From assembly GCF_904846185.1 (NCBI RefSeq), contig NZ_CAJGZQ010000013.1, positions 36,703 to 100,702 of the forward strand: a stretch of DNA of 64,000 nucleotides, given 5' to 3'. The stretch is from Psychrobacter immobilis (GTDB taxonomy: Bacteria; Pseudomonadota; Gammaproteobacteria; Pseudomonadales; Moraxellaceae). Each line of letters opens with the position of its first letter. The stretch's first letter is position 1. The position numbers and the translations under genes are program-made. Shown here piece by piece: positions 9,412 to 17,953 of this stretch. The notes beneath the pieces are model-generated. The model did not search any database, had not been told where the DNA came from, and saw nothing but the letters and a program-made list of their open reading frames with translations.

Positions 9412-10299
9412 GTGGCCTATATCAAAGATTCACAAAGCTATCATTTTTCCGCGCAAGCACCTAAGCGGGATGTTAGTTTACCAGTGGCCATCGTTATCGC
9501 TGTGGCCGTACACGCCATTATTATTTTTGGTATTGGCTTTTCGATGGGCAAAGATCCTGCAGCAATGATGCAAGATGTGGCAAAAGCGCTAACTGACAAT
9601 ATGCAGCCAAATGAAGACGCTCACTTTATTGCTAATGCTTCCCAAGAAGGTGGCGGCACAGTGGAGGAGCAATTAAGACAAGAGAACGACCAAATCAGCC
9701 CATTGTCTGCTGAGCAAATAAGTGAGACGCAAGATGTGATTAGCCTGCAGCGTCAAGTCCGCCAGCAGCATTATCAAGAAAGCTATCTGCGTACCACCTT
9801 AAGCTGGCGTCAAGCGAGCGTGGAGTCTGATAATGATAGCAAGCAAGCACAAGATGATATGATGGCGCAAGAAGAGCGTCTGCGCAAACAAATTGCTACT
9901 TTAGAGACACAGCTGTCTCAACGTCAGCAAGTTTATGCAACCAAATCAAAAGTCGTAACGGTCGATAGCAACTCGACGACGCGTGGTGCCGCGGCTGATT
10001 ATATTAATACTTTCCGTGAACATGTCGAACGCATTGGGAATTTGCATTATCCCATGCAGGCACGGGCACAAGGTATCACGGGCGAAGTGCGCCTTATGGT
10101 CATCATCAGTAGTGATGGTAATATTAAAGCCATACGTCTGCTTGAAAGCTCCAACTCCACATTACTAGATGAAGCAGCAAAGCAATCGGTGCGCCAAGCA
10201 GCGCCCTTTGGTAAATTCACCAAAGACATGGAAGATATTGTTGAGCTGCGTTTGATACGTACCTATCGTTACAGCGATAAAGTGGATGTTACTTATTAG
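9412..10299 (+). CDS. TonB-family envelope protein (GTG start)
   Basis: The C-terminal ~95 residues (about 198-295) look like a TonB C-terminal domain: YINTFREHVERIGNLHYP, then GEVRLMVIISSDGNIKAIRLLESS and LDEAAKQSVRQAAPFGKF. One membrane helix lies at about 25-45 after a short cytoplasmic leader. The linker (about 105-180) is a Gln-rich, probably coiled-coil segment rather than the Pro-rich spacer of classical TonB. No exbB/exbD lie nearby, so transduction of proton-motive force to receptors is uncertain; a cell-envelope scaffold role is equally possible. The stop codon TAG is part of a dispersed TTAGGGCG repeat. No ATG fits, hence the GTG. Confidence 0.8.
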   Translation: MAYIKDSQSYHFSAQAPKRDVSLPVAIVIAVAVHAIIIFGIGFSMGKDPAAMMQDVAKALTDNMQPNEDAHFIANASQEGGGTVEEQLRQENDQISPLSAEQISETQDVISLQRQVRQQHYQESYLRTTLSWRQASVESDNDSKQAQDDMMAQEERLRKQIATLETQLSQRQQVYATKSKVVTVDSNSTTRGAAADYINTFREHVERIGNLHYPMQARAQGITGEVRLMVIISSDGNIKAIRLLESSNSTLLDEAAKQSVRQAAPFGKFTKDMEDIVELRLIRTYRYSDKVDVTY

Positions 10300-10318
10300 G
10301 GCGTGTTGAATATACAAA
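10296..10318 (+). repeat. Solo end of the dispersed TTAGGGCG repeat
   Basis: TTAGGGCGTGTTGAATAT matches, with few changes, the ends of the palindromic elements at 13649-13710 and 33481-33550. The TAG of the upstream gene's stop lies inside it. No partner end is seen within the next 100 bases. Confidence 0.5.
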
Positions 10319-10407
10319 TGATGAGCGTTAGCTACGCTGCAAACAGATAAGATACCAATATTTATAACAAACGAATACCACACACCGCTATAAAATAAAG
10401 AGTCAGT

Positions 10408-11295
10408 ATGGAATTTTTAGGTTTTACAATAGATGTTGCCAACTTAACCAGTAACGCATTAAGCTTGGTCATTAAAGTTGCGTTAGCGATATTAATATTC
10501 GTCGTAGGTCGCTGGCTTGCCAAAAAGGCAGTCACCGTTGCTCACAAAATGATGTTGCGTAGTCGCTTAGATGACACCGTTGCGAACTTTTTAGGTCGTC
10601 TAATCTATGGAGTGTTACTGGTCGTGGTTGCATTAGCTGCCTTGAGCAAGGTTGGCGTACAGACCACCTCAGTCGTCGCTATATTGGGCGGTGCTGCAGT
10701 AGCCATTGGTCTGTCACTAAAAGATCAGTTGTCTAATTTTGCCGCTGGCATCATGATTGTGACCTTTCGTCCCTTTGTGCGCGGTGATTATGTGCAAATC
10801 AGCAGCTACACAGGGACCGTAACAGAAATCACTTTGGTCAATACCCACCTAACGACGATAAACAATCACGATATCATTATCCCAAATAGTGATATTACGA
10901 CTTCAGCCGTGACGAACTATACCGCGCTACCCAACCGCCGTGTCGATATCACGGTCGGTATTGGCTATGATGCCGATATCAAAACTGCCAAAAACGTGAT
11001 GCTGAATTTGGCAAAAAATAATCCGTTGGCCTTTACTGACCCTGAACCTATCGTACGCGTCACCAATTTGGGTGATAACTCAGTAGACTTGACGCTCAAT
11101 ATTTGGACAACCAATGCTGACTGGTGGACGATGCAGTGTGATTTGCTTGAGCAATTCAAATACGCCTTAGATGATGAAAAAATCGACATTCCATTCCCGC
11201 AGCGTAATGTCCATGTTAAAGGACTGGATCAGATGATTAATCAGATGATTAATCAGATGAGTCAAGCACAAAAGCTACCGATGACCAAAGACTAG
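10408..11295 (+). CDS. mscS: Small-conductance mechanosensitive channel (MscS family)
   Basis: This inner-membrane channel opens under membrane tension and releases solutes on osmotic downshock. Three N-terminal helices (about 15-115) are followed by the pore helix GGAAVAIGLSLKDQLSNFAAGIMI (about 95-118) and the beta domain starting FRPFVRGDYVQI. The C-terminal alpha/beta domain ends in PFPQRNVHVKGL, typical of MscS. Its 295 residues match the E. coli protein (286). Near the C terminus a 12-base unit is tandemly duplicated (11230-11253), repeating the peptide QMIN. Confidence 0.94.
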   Translation: MEFLGFTIDVANLTSNALSLVIKVALAILIFVVGRWLAKKAVTVAHKMMLRSRLDDTVANFLGRLIYGVLLVVVALAALSKVGVQTTSVVAILGGAAVAIGLSLKDQLSNFAAGIMIVTFRPFVRGDYVQISSYTGTVTEITLVNTHLTTINNHDIIIPNSDITTSAVTNYTALPNRRVDITVGIGYDADIKTAKNVMLNLAKNNPLAFTDPEPIVRVTNLGDNSVDLTLNIWTTNADWWTMQCDLLEQFKYALDDEKIDIPFPQRNVHVKGLDQMINQMINQMSQAQKLPMTKD

Positions 11296-11311
11296 TCGCT
11301 AAAAATTCGAA

Positions 11312-11926
11312 CTAAGTATAAGGGTTTGGAAGGCTGAGACCTGCTAAAATCTCAATTTCAAACCGCTCCATCTCATCTTGCTCGGCTTGTCCAAGCTCAT
11401 GATCAAAACCCAATAAGTGCAGCACACCATGTATCAGTAAATGGCTAATGTGCTGTGCGGTTGTCTTTTCTTGTTCTGCGGCTTCACGTACTATGACGCC
11501 ATGACAGATGACCAGCTCACCGAGGGGTAGCGTTGGCATCAGCTCAATAATTGCGGCTGGCAGATCACTTGGATAAGATAAAATATTGGTCGCATAATCC
11601 TTACCGCGTGCTTCCAGATTTAATGCCTGACCCTCAATTTCATCGGTAATGTATATGTCTAATACTTTAGATTTTTCTTGCCATAGCTCAGGGTCGATAT
11701 CTACAAAATAGGGTAGCGTTAGACCTTCTTTAATGCGCCCATCGATATAATCCAACGCTGCCATCATCACAGACTGTAAGTGCTTACGATCATAAAAAGT
11801 GTCCAGTATGTCATCATCAATACTACTGGTGGCACTGATATCAAGTGCTGCCAAACTGGCATCATCGCCAGCACGCTCATTTGCATCATGGTTGTCAAAA
11901 CTGTTGTTACCCTTCTCTTGGCTCAT
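11312..11926 (-). CDS. ybeY: Endoribonuclease YbeY (rRNA maturation)
   Basis: This metal-dependent RNase acts in 16S rRNA 3'-end maturation and ribosome quality control. The zinc-binding signature HGVLHLLGFDH (H-x3-H-x5-H) is present at about 167-177, and LNLEARGKDYATNILSYP matches the conserved central strand region. The protein is 204 residues against about 155 in E. coli, with an acidic N-terminal extension of about 45 residues. It lies downstream of phoH on the same strand, the usual pairing, but a strong terminator separates them. Confidence 0.93.
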   Translation of the reverse strand: MSQEKGNNSFDNHDANERAGDDASLAALDISATSSIDDDILDTFYDRKHLQSVMMAALDYIDGRIKEGLTLPYFVDIDPELWQEKSKVLDIYITDEIEGQALNLEARGKDYATNILSYPSDLPAAIIELMPTLPLGELVICHGVIVREAAEQEKTTAQHISHLLIHGVLHLLGFDHELGQAEQDEMERFEIEILAGLSLPNPYT

Positions 11927-12010
11927 GCCATTATCCTTTTACTTTATTGTAAGATGGTGTGCTTTATCATCTGATATAACTTATGAGTAAATCTGAAAAG
12001 CTCTCGTCGT

Positions 12011-12043
12011 AAAAAGCCGGATTACTGACAGTAATCCGGCTTT
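12011..12043 (-). terminator. Intrinsic terminator downstream of phoH
   Basis: AAAGCCGGATTACTG (12013-12027) and CAGTAATCCGGCTTT (12029-12043) form a 15-bp perfect stem around a single base. Read on the minus strand it is followed by TTTTT. It lies between phoH and ybeY, which are usually cotranscribed, so ybeY needs read-through or its own promoter. Confidence 0.85.
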
Positions 12044-12078
12044 GCATTTTTATAACATTAAGTAGCAGGCTAGACCGT

Positions 12079-13185
12079 TTATAGCTTGGCTGCAGCATTA
12101 GCGATAACTTGTTTACGCTCTTGCTCTTTTCTGCGCTCAAACTTACGCTTTTCTTCTAACGCTACTTGTTCTTCATCATAAACATCGTAGGCTTCTACAA
12201 TTTTCTGTACCAATTGATGACGTACCACATCTTTTGAATCAAACTTGGTGATATGAATTTCTTCAATACCACTTAAGATTTCCATTGCTTGCGCTAAGCC
12301 TGACTTATGACCACGTGGCAAATCGACCTGTGTAATATCACCTGTAATTACTGCTCGTGAACCGAAACCCAAACGGGTCAAAAACATTTTCATCTGTTCA
12401 GGCGTGGTGTTTTGCGCTTCATCTAAGATGACAAACGAGTTGTTTAACGTACGACCGCGCATATAGGCAAGGGGTGCGATTTCGATGACTTGTTTTTCAA
12501 TCAGCTTGCCCACTTTTTCAACGCCGATCATCTCATATAGCGCATCATATAATGGACGCAAGTAGGGATCGATTTTTTGCGTCAAGTCACCTGGCAGAAA
12601 GCCCAGTTTTTCGCCCGCTTCTACGGCAGGACGCACCAGTAAAATACGCTCGATTTCGTTACGCTCAAGCATATCCACGGCGCAAGCCACGGCTAAATAG
12701 GTCTTACCCGTACCAGCAGGGCCAATACCGAATGAGACATCAGAGTTCAGTACGTTTTGGACGTAGGTCTGCTGATTGCCACCGCGAGGAATGATACGAC
12801 CTTTACGCGTGCGTAAGCTAACTGGCGTAAACTCGTGAGCTGATTCTAAGTCGGCCTCAGCGTCTGCATTATCCTTGGATTCTTGCTCATCTGCTTCCAT
12901 ATCTTCATCACGAGAAATGCTCGATTGGATAATAAGATGTAGCTCCGCTGCGCTAATGTCCTTGGTATTCTGTGCCTCATCTACCAGTTTATAAATAATA
13001 CGTTCACCGCGCTCGACATTTGATATGTCGCCACTCAAGCAGAAGTCACCTTGACGCTGCATGATTTTGATATCGAGGCGTTGTTGGATATATTTCATGT
13101 GGTTGTTGTATTCACCAAGCACGGTTTTGAGCTGTGATGGTGTCAATGATTCAAACTTTATACGGCGGCTCATGGAATCAGTCAA
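12079..13185 (-). CDS. phoH: PhoH-like ATPase (YbeZ type)
   Basis: This cytoplasmic P-loop ATPase is thought to work with YbeY in RNA metabolism. A KH-like N-terminal region (about 1-85) is followed by a charged linker. The ATPase core has Walker A GPAGTGKTYLAVA at about 158-170 and Walker B FVILDEAQNT at about 254-263. The C terminus is a Lys/Arg/Glu-rich helix (about 335-368). Its 368 residues are close to family size (E. coli YbeZ is about 346). A second in-frame ATG four codons on (MSRRIKF) could be the true start. Confidence 0.92.
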   Translation of the reverse strand: MTDSMSRRIKFESLTPSQLKTVLGEYNNHMKYIQQRLDIKIMQRQGDFCLSGDISNVERGERIIYKLVDEAQNTKDISAAELHLIIQSSISRDEDMEADEQESKDNADAEADLESAHEFTPVSLRTRKGRIIPRGGNQQTYVQNVLNSDVSFGIGPAGTGKTYLAVACAVDMLERNEIERILLVRPAVEAGEKLGFLPGDLTQKIDPYLRPLYDALYEMIGVEKVGKLIEKQVIEIAPLAYMRGRTLNNSFVILDEAQNTTPEQMKMFLTRLGFGSRAVITGDITQVDLPRGHKSGLAQAMEILSGIEEIHITKFDSKDVVRHQLVQKIVEAYDVYDEEQVALEEKRKFERRKEQERKQVIANAAAKL

Positions 13186-13796
13186 GCGATTATCCTTTTA
13201 TTATGTACCCCAACGCTATGATTTGGTTTTGATGGCATTACGGGTTTAAGAGATAAAATAGTCGGTCGTTATGGTATTAGCTTTACGTTATAGAGATAGA
13301 AATGACGGTAGAATTATTATTCGTTTTAGGAGTGATGATAAGTAACGGTCTTGCCTTTATTATGGTCGATAGATTTTAAATTTCAAGCCATACGTCGAAC
13401 AGATGCCACTGTTTTTGTACGACGATTGCAACCGCTTTTCGACATTGATATTTTTATGTCCATTTTTGAGCGGGTTACAGTATTGTAAATAACGTTTAGA
13501 GCGTGACGAAATCAAGCGTTTCAGTTATACGTTTTGGCTACTGTTAAGGCCACAGAATGATGAGTGATTTGTGGTAATCTATGGATGATGTCGTAGTGCT
13601 TTATCGCTGAGTTTAAAAGATGAATAAAATGATGAAGGCTGACGAAGGTTAGGGCGTATTACGCATTCGACTAAGGCTCCACCTATGTATGAATGTTCAA
13701 TACGGCCTAAAAAATTAAAATAATTCTAGCGATTATTCATCGCTTATAGTGCGTGCGCCCAACAGCGTAAAATAGACATGAAAATTAGGAATAATA
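13186..13796. other. Intergenic region containing a palindromic repeat element
   Basis: Apart from the element at 13649-13710, these 611 bases hold no open frame with coding character on either strand. It separates two divergent genes and must contain the promoters of phoH (-) and ubiH (+). Confidence 0.6.
13649..13710. repeat. Palindromic dispersed repeat element, ~62 bp
   Basis: The left end TTAGGGCGTATTACGCATTC and the reverse complement of the right end, TTAGGCCGTATTGAACATTC, agree at 16 of 21 positions over the full ends. The unit resembles the element at 33481-33550 and solo ends elsewhere in the window. It has no coding capacity and looks like a REP- or MITE-like sequence. Confidence 0.6.
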
Positions 13797-15104
13797 ATGC
13801 AAAATACTGATGTAAATTTATCGAATGCTAAAAAAAAGTTTGAACATAACAAGGCAGCTACTGAGCAGCAAGTACTCATCGCTGGTGGTGGTCATGTGGG
13901 ATTGTCCTTTGCACTGTTACTAGCGCATCACGGTATTGCTAGCACGTTATTAGAAAAAAATAGCTACCCAACCATCAGTCCAAATGATGACAGCAATCGC
14001 AGCCATTATTTAGACAGCCGCAATACAGCACTGTCACGTCGTACGGTACAGATCTATCAAGAAATTGGGTTATGGGATGAGTTGCAAAGTCATGCTTGTC
14101 GTATCGATGCGGTGCAGATTAGTGAGCAAGGCAGCTTTGGACGCGCCCAGTTAAACAAAGTTGAAGAGCGGGTCGAGTCATTTGGACAAGTGATGGAAAA
14201 TGCGTGGCTCGGACGTAAGCTTTTATTAGCCGCGCAGCAAGAGCCATTAATCACTTTGATCGATAATGCCAGTGTCAGCGCCGTGACCCAACAAGCGGAT
14301 GGGGTGACGCTCAGTTTTAACTATTATGGTGAAGAGGAACATGAGCAGCAATTGCAGGCCAGCGTTCTGGTCGCTTGTGATGGTCGCGATTCGACGGTAC
14401 GCCAATTATTAAATATTGGCACGACAACTTATGATTATCAGCAAACCGCTATCGTCGGTGTGGTAGAAACTGACAAGCCACACGCACATGTGGCGATTGA
14501 GCGTTTTAGTCCGGCAGGGCCACTGGCAGTCTTGCCATTGACAGATCCAGACGGTGATGGCAATGATGACTATCAGACAGGCTATAGACGTTCGGTAGTT
14601 TGGGTATGTCCAAAAGGGGAAGAAAATAAATACTTAGCAGACGATGCGCATTTCTTGGCGACATTGCAGCAAGCCTTTGGTGAGCGTGCGGGCACGTTTG
14701 TCGCTGCTGGTCGCCGCGGCGCTTATCCACTGACACGCGTGCTGGCAGACAAGCAAGTAGAGGGTCGCTGTGTCATCATGGGTAATGCTGCTCATACCTT
14801 GCACCCTGTCGCTGGTCAAGGTTTTAACCTTTGTATGCGCGATGCCCATGTGCTGGCACAAATGATGAGCGTGCAAGTGCTAAAGGGCGAAGACATCGGC
14901 GATACGCAACTGTTAAAACGCTATGAGAAAGCACGTCTAAGCGATCAAAAACGCGTCATTCGCTTCTGTGATGCCGTGGTACATGGTTTTACCCATCCTA
15001 ATCCAGCCATCAAGTTGGCAAGGAATGTGGCCTTGGTTGCCTTTGATAAACTGCCAAATATTAAGCCACTAGTCGCTAACTACGCGATGGGATTAAAGTC
15101 TTAG
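13797..15104 (+). CDS. ubiH: 2-octaprenyl-6-methoxyphenol hydroxylase (ubiquinone synthesis)
   Basis: This FAD-dependent monooxygenase hydroxylates the aromatic ring in ubiquinone biosynthesis. The Rossmann motif IAGGGHVGLSFAL lies at about 28-40 and the family motif VACDGRDSTVR at about 191-201. The FAD-binding GNAAHTLHPVAGQGFNLCMRD lies at about 325-345. ISEQGSFGRAQL and the later FGQVMENAWLGRKL resemble UbiH rather than UbiF/UbiI. It has 435 residues, including about 20 extra polar N-terminal residues. A second enzyme of the same superfamily follows. Confidence 0.88.
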   Translation: MQNTDVNLSNAKKKFEHNKAATEQQVLIAGGGHVGLSFALLLAHHGIASTLLEKNSYPTISPNDDSNRSHYLDSRNTALSRRTVQIYQEIGLWDELQSHACRIDAVQISEQGSFGRAQLNKVEERVESFGQVMENAWLGRKLLLAAQQEPLITLIDNASVSAVTQQADGVTLSFNYYGEEEHEQQLQASVLVACDGRDSTVRQLLNIGTTTYDYQQTAIVGVVETDKPHAHVAIERFSPAGPLAVLPLTDPDGDGNDDYQTGYRRSVVWVCPKGEENKYLADDAHFLATLQQAFGERAGTFVAAGRRGAYPLTRVLADKQVEGRCVIMGNAAHTLHPVAGQGFNLCMRDAHVLAQMMSVQVLKGEDIGDTQLLKRYEKARLSDQKRVIRFCDAVVHGFTHPNPAIKLARNVALVAFDKLPNIKPLVANYAMGLKS

Positions 15105-15177
15105 TTTGCTATATCACGGTATATTAACGGTCTAGACCAATGTTCTATACGATTGCACTTAACTGTAGGAATAACTT

Positions 15178-16446
15178 ATGAAGAATAATCATACGCTGAT
15201 TATCGGTAGCGGTATTGTTGGGGCAACGCTTGCTTTAAAGTTGGGGCAAGCAAAAATGCCCGTGACGTTAATTGATGCCCGTCCTGCACGTAGTGACTCA
15301 GAATGGCAACAGGTGCTTGGCAAACGGGATGCGCGCGTTTATGCCTTGAGTCTTGCCAGTATTAATTTGCTTAACGACGTGGGTGCTTGGCAAAAGATTG
15401 CTGCCTCTGAGCGTAAAGCGGACTACTCGCAAATGCAGGTGTGGCAACTAAACGGCATGGGCGAGCTATTATTTGGTGACAGTGTTGATAATCATCCTAA
15501 CAGTCATTTACCGCAAATGCTCGGTAGCATGGTCGAGCCTGCTGTCATTGAACATGCATTGTGGCAACGCCTGTATGAAGATGATGTCAGTGACTATCTA
15601 ACCATTATCGCGGGGCAAAAAGTTACAAACATGGATTGGTTAGGTGCAGAGCAAGGCTACCGTGTGACGTTAGACAATCAGACTGCTATCGATGCGATGC
15701 TGCTGGTTGGTGCCGATGGTCGTGGCTCATTTGTACGCCAACAAGCGGCGATTGGGCTGGACACACTCGATTATAATCAAACCGCTATTTGCTGTGCGAT
15801 TCACACCGAAAAACCGCATCAAGCGACTGCGCGCCAAGCAATGCTGCCCACAGGTACGCTAGCGTTATTGCCGCTCGCTGATATTACTGATGCAGATAAA
15901 GCCAACCCACAACATTGGCAGTCGATCGTATGGACATTGCCGCGCAATCAAGCATTGGCGTTGATAGAGGAGGACGCGCGCGTCATTGCTGATAAATTGG
16001 CTGCTGCCAGTAACTATGAGCTAGGTGCTATCACTCAGATTGAGTCAATCGCTAGCTTTCCACTGACCGCGCAACAAGCAAAAAGCTACGTCGCGGACAA
16101 TTTAGTCTTGATCGGTGATGCAGCGCATGGCGTCCATCCACTGGCGGGTCAAGGGTTGAATCTGGGCATGCTCGATGTACAGACTTTAAGCGAGCAATTG
16201 GCACATGATTTTGAACGTAGTGGTAGAACCAGTTGGGGCAGCAATCAAACGTTGCGTAGCTACGAGCGTTTGCGCCGTCCGCATAACAGTCTAATGATGC
16301 ACAGCTTTTCCGCGCTTAATTGGCTATTTGCAGGGTCACTTGCACAGATGCGTCCTATTCAACAAATCCGTAGCGAAGGTATGTACCGCGTTAGCAAAAT
16401 TAAGCCATTGATGAGACTGTTTGCTAAGCAGGCGAGTGGGGTTTAG
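15178..16446 (+). CDS. UbiF/UbiI-class FAD-dependent ubiquinone hydroxylase
   Basis: This second flavin hydroxylase probably acts on another ring position in ubiquinone synthesis. It has the N-terminal dinucleotide motif IIGSGIVGATLAL (about 8-20), GADGRGSFVRQQ (about 179-190) and GDAAHGVHPLAGQGLNLGMLD (about 316-336). The segment MQVWQLNGMGELLFGD followed by LGSMVEPAVIEHALWQRL is characteristic of the UbiI/UbiF/VisC branch. Which position it hydroxylates cannot be read from sequence, so no symbol is given. It lies 73 bases after ubiH and is probably cotranscribed, as ubiH and ubiI are in E. coli. Confidence 0.88.
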   Translation: MKNNHTLIIGSGIVGATLALKLGQAKMPVTLIDARPARSDSEWQQVLGKRDARVYALSLASINLLNDVGAWQKIAASERKADYSQMQVWQLNGMGELLFGDSVDNHPNSHLPQMLGSMVEPAVIEHALWQRLYEDDVSDYLTIIAGQKVTNMDWLGAEQGYRVTLDNQTAIDAMLLVGADGRGSFVRQQAAIGLDTLDYNQTAICCAIHTEKPHQATARQAMLPTGTLALLPLADITDADKANPQHWQSIVWTLPRNQALALIEEDARVIADKLAAASNYELGAITQIESIASFPLTAQQAKSYVADNLVLIGDAAHGVHPLAGQGLNLGMLDVQTLSEQLAHDFERSGRTSWGSNQTLRSYERLRRPHNSLMMHSFSALNWLFAGSLAQMRPIQQIRSEGMYRVSKIKPLMRLFAKQASGV

Positions 16447-16498
16447 GGTTTTGACTAAAATTATTAATTGAACTTTTTAACTAAACTAAGGATGGCGT

Positions 16499-17218
16499 AT
16501 GAAGACTCAGTCATGGATGGCGATAGCCATCGTAATAGCTAGTTTTATTTTAGCCTCCTGCCAATCTACACCTAAAAATAATACAATAGATAAAAAGGCA
16601 GACAACACACCTAAAGTATTGATAGAACCACTTGCAGATACAGACAATGACGGCGTGCCCGATGAAATTGATAACTGTCCTAACACTGCTGAAGGGGTCA
16701 AGGTTGATCCCTATGGTTGTCCAGTGGCGGTCAATTTGATTGGGTCACTAGTAATGGATATTCGAGTCTATTTCACCTCAGATAGTATTACCCTAACCAA
16801 CGAAGCTTATTTAACTGAAGTACAAAAGGTCGCTGAAAAAACGCGTAACAATCCTGACTTAGTTACCATTTTATCAGGCCATATCTCCAAAGCTGAAGCT
16901 GAAAACCGTCAAGCCACTAACGCCACGCCTAATAATAGACGCTTAGCGAGTAATCGCGTGAAATTAGTCAAAGATTATTTAGTAGAGCAAGGGATTGTTG
17001 CTGATAAAATTTTGGCGTTTGATTGCAGGGATAAAATTCAGCTTGGTGTTAATAATGAAGGTGCTAATATTGAAACTGAAAAGCATGCTGCTGAAATGTC
17101 ATTGTTGAATCAAAGAGTTTTTGGGGCGGTAATAGAAGCTGATAAAGCATATTCTAGGAATTACCCTGATGAGCAGCATTCTTTGAAGCATTATAAAGAA
17201 GTCTGTCAGCAGCTTTAG
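16499..17218 (+). CDS. OmpA-like lipoprotein with thrombospondin type 3 calcium motif, copy 1
   Basis: The signal peptide ends in a lipobox (LASC, lipidated Cys21). Residues about 47-61 (DTDNDGVPDEIDNCP) form a calcium-binding thrombospondin type 3-like loop, followed by the usual GCP turn. The C-terminal half looks like a divergent OmpA/MotB peptidoglycan-binding domain: VYFTSDSITLT, NNRRLASNRVKLVKDYL and LLNQRVFGAV in place of the canonical NRRV. It is probably outer-membrane anchored and bound to peptidoglycan. Related genes follow at 17231 and 19224. The function beyond envelope structure is unknown. Confidence 0.82.
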   Translation: MKTQSWMAIAIVIASFILASCQSTPKNNTIDKKADNTPKVLIEPLADTDNDGVPDEIDNCPNTAEGVKVDPYGCPVAVNLIGSLVMDIRVYFTSDSITLTNEAYLTEVQKVAEKTRNNPDLVTILSGHISKAEAENRQATNATPNNRRLASNRVKLVKDYLVEQGIVADKILAFDCRDKIQLGVNNEGANIETEKHAAEMSLLNQRVFGAVIEADKAYSRNYPDEQHSLKHYKEVCQQL

Positions 17219-17230
17219 AAGAAATAATTT

Positions 17231-17893
17231 ATGAATACGCTATTGAGAAGTATACTTGTTGTTTTAATCAGCGTCTTAACGCTATCCGCATGTCAAACAC
17301 ATGACTTGTCTAACCAAAAAGCTCAAACTATTAATTTGCCAATTATTCTGATTAATTTAGATAGCGACGGCGACAGCGTGCCTGATGATTTAGATCAATG
17401 CCCAAATACGACAGAGAACGTGGTAGTGGACGAAAGAGGTTGTCCTGAGATTACAAGTCTTATTGGTATGCCTCCAATGATGGAGTATCGTGCTTTTTTT
17501 ACCAAGGACAGCAGTGAATTACTGCCACAGTATCATGATGAGCTTGATAGAGTAGCAGAACAAATGAATAACTATGATACGGCTACTATGAAAATTGAAG
17601 CTCATGTCTCGAAGGATGAGGTCAATAAAGCTTCTACCTCAATGTTGCAATCAAACTCACTAGCTAAGAATAGAGCACTCATTGTTAAAAACTACCTAGT
17701 TTTAAATCACAAAATCGAGTCTAGTCGTCTGACTACTCTCGATTGCGGTATTAAAGGTTCTATTGCACCTTCTGATACCGAGGAAGGCAGATCTATGAAT
17801 CGTAGAGTTTATAGCTTAGTAACTGATTTAAAAAACCACAAAGCTAATTATCATCAAAATGACCTAGGCTCAAACAGGTGTATCGAGTTTTAG
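17231..17893 (+). CDS. OmpA-like lipoprotein with thrombospondin type 3 calcium motif, copy 2
   Basis: This is a paralog of the preceding gene, 12 bases downstream of it. The lipobox LSAC gives lipidated Cys21. The calcium loop DSDGDSVPDDLDQCP lies at about 40-54. The OmpA-like region has YRAFFTKDSSELLPQY, SLAKNRALIVKNYLVL and SMNRRVYSLV, closer to the canonical NRRV than copy 1. It is 220 residues. The two genes probably form one transcript and could have arisen by tandem duplication. Confidence 0.82.
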   Translation: MNTLLRSILVVLISVLTLSACQTHDLSNQKAQTINLPIILINLDSDGDSVPDDLDQCPNTTENVVVDERGCPEITSLIGMPPMMEYRAFFTKDSSELLPQYHDELDRVAEQMNNYDTATMKIEAHVSKDEVNKASTSMLQSNSLAKNRALIVKNYLVLNHKIESSRLTTLDCGIKGSIAPSDTEEGRSMNRRVYSLVTDLKNHKANYHQNDLGSNRCIEF

Positions 17894-17953
17894 TTTTTGT
17901 CATTTATTAATAAATAACCATAAGATAAAAATAACTACTCGAAGGCAAATCTC

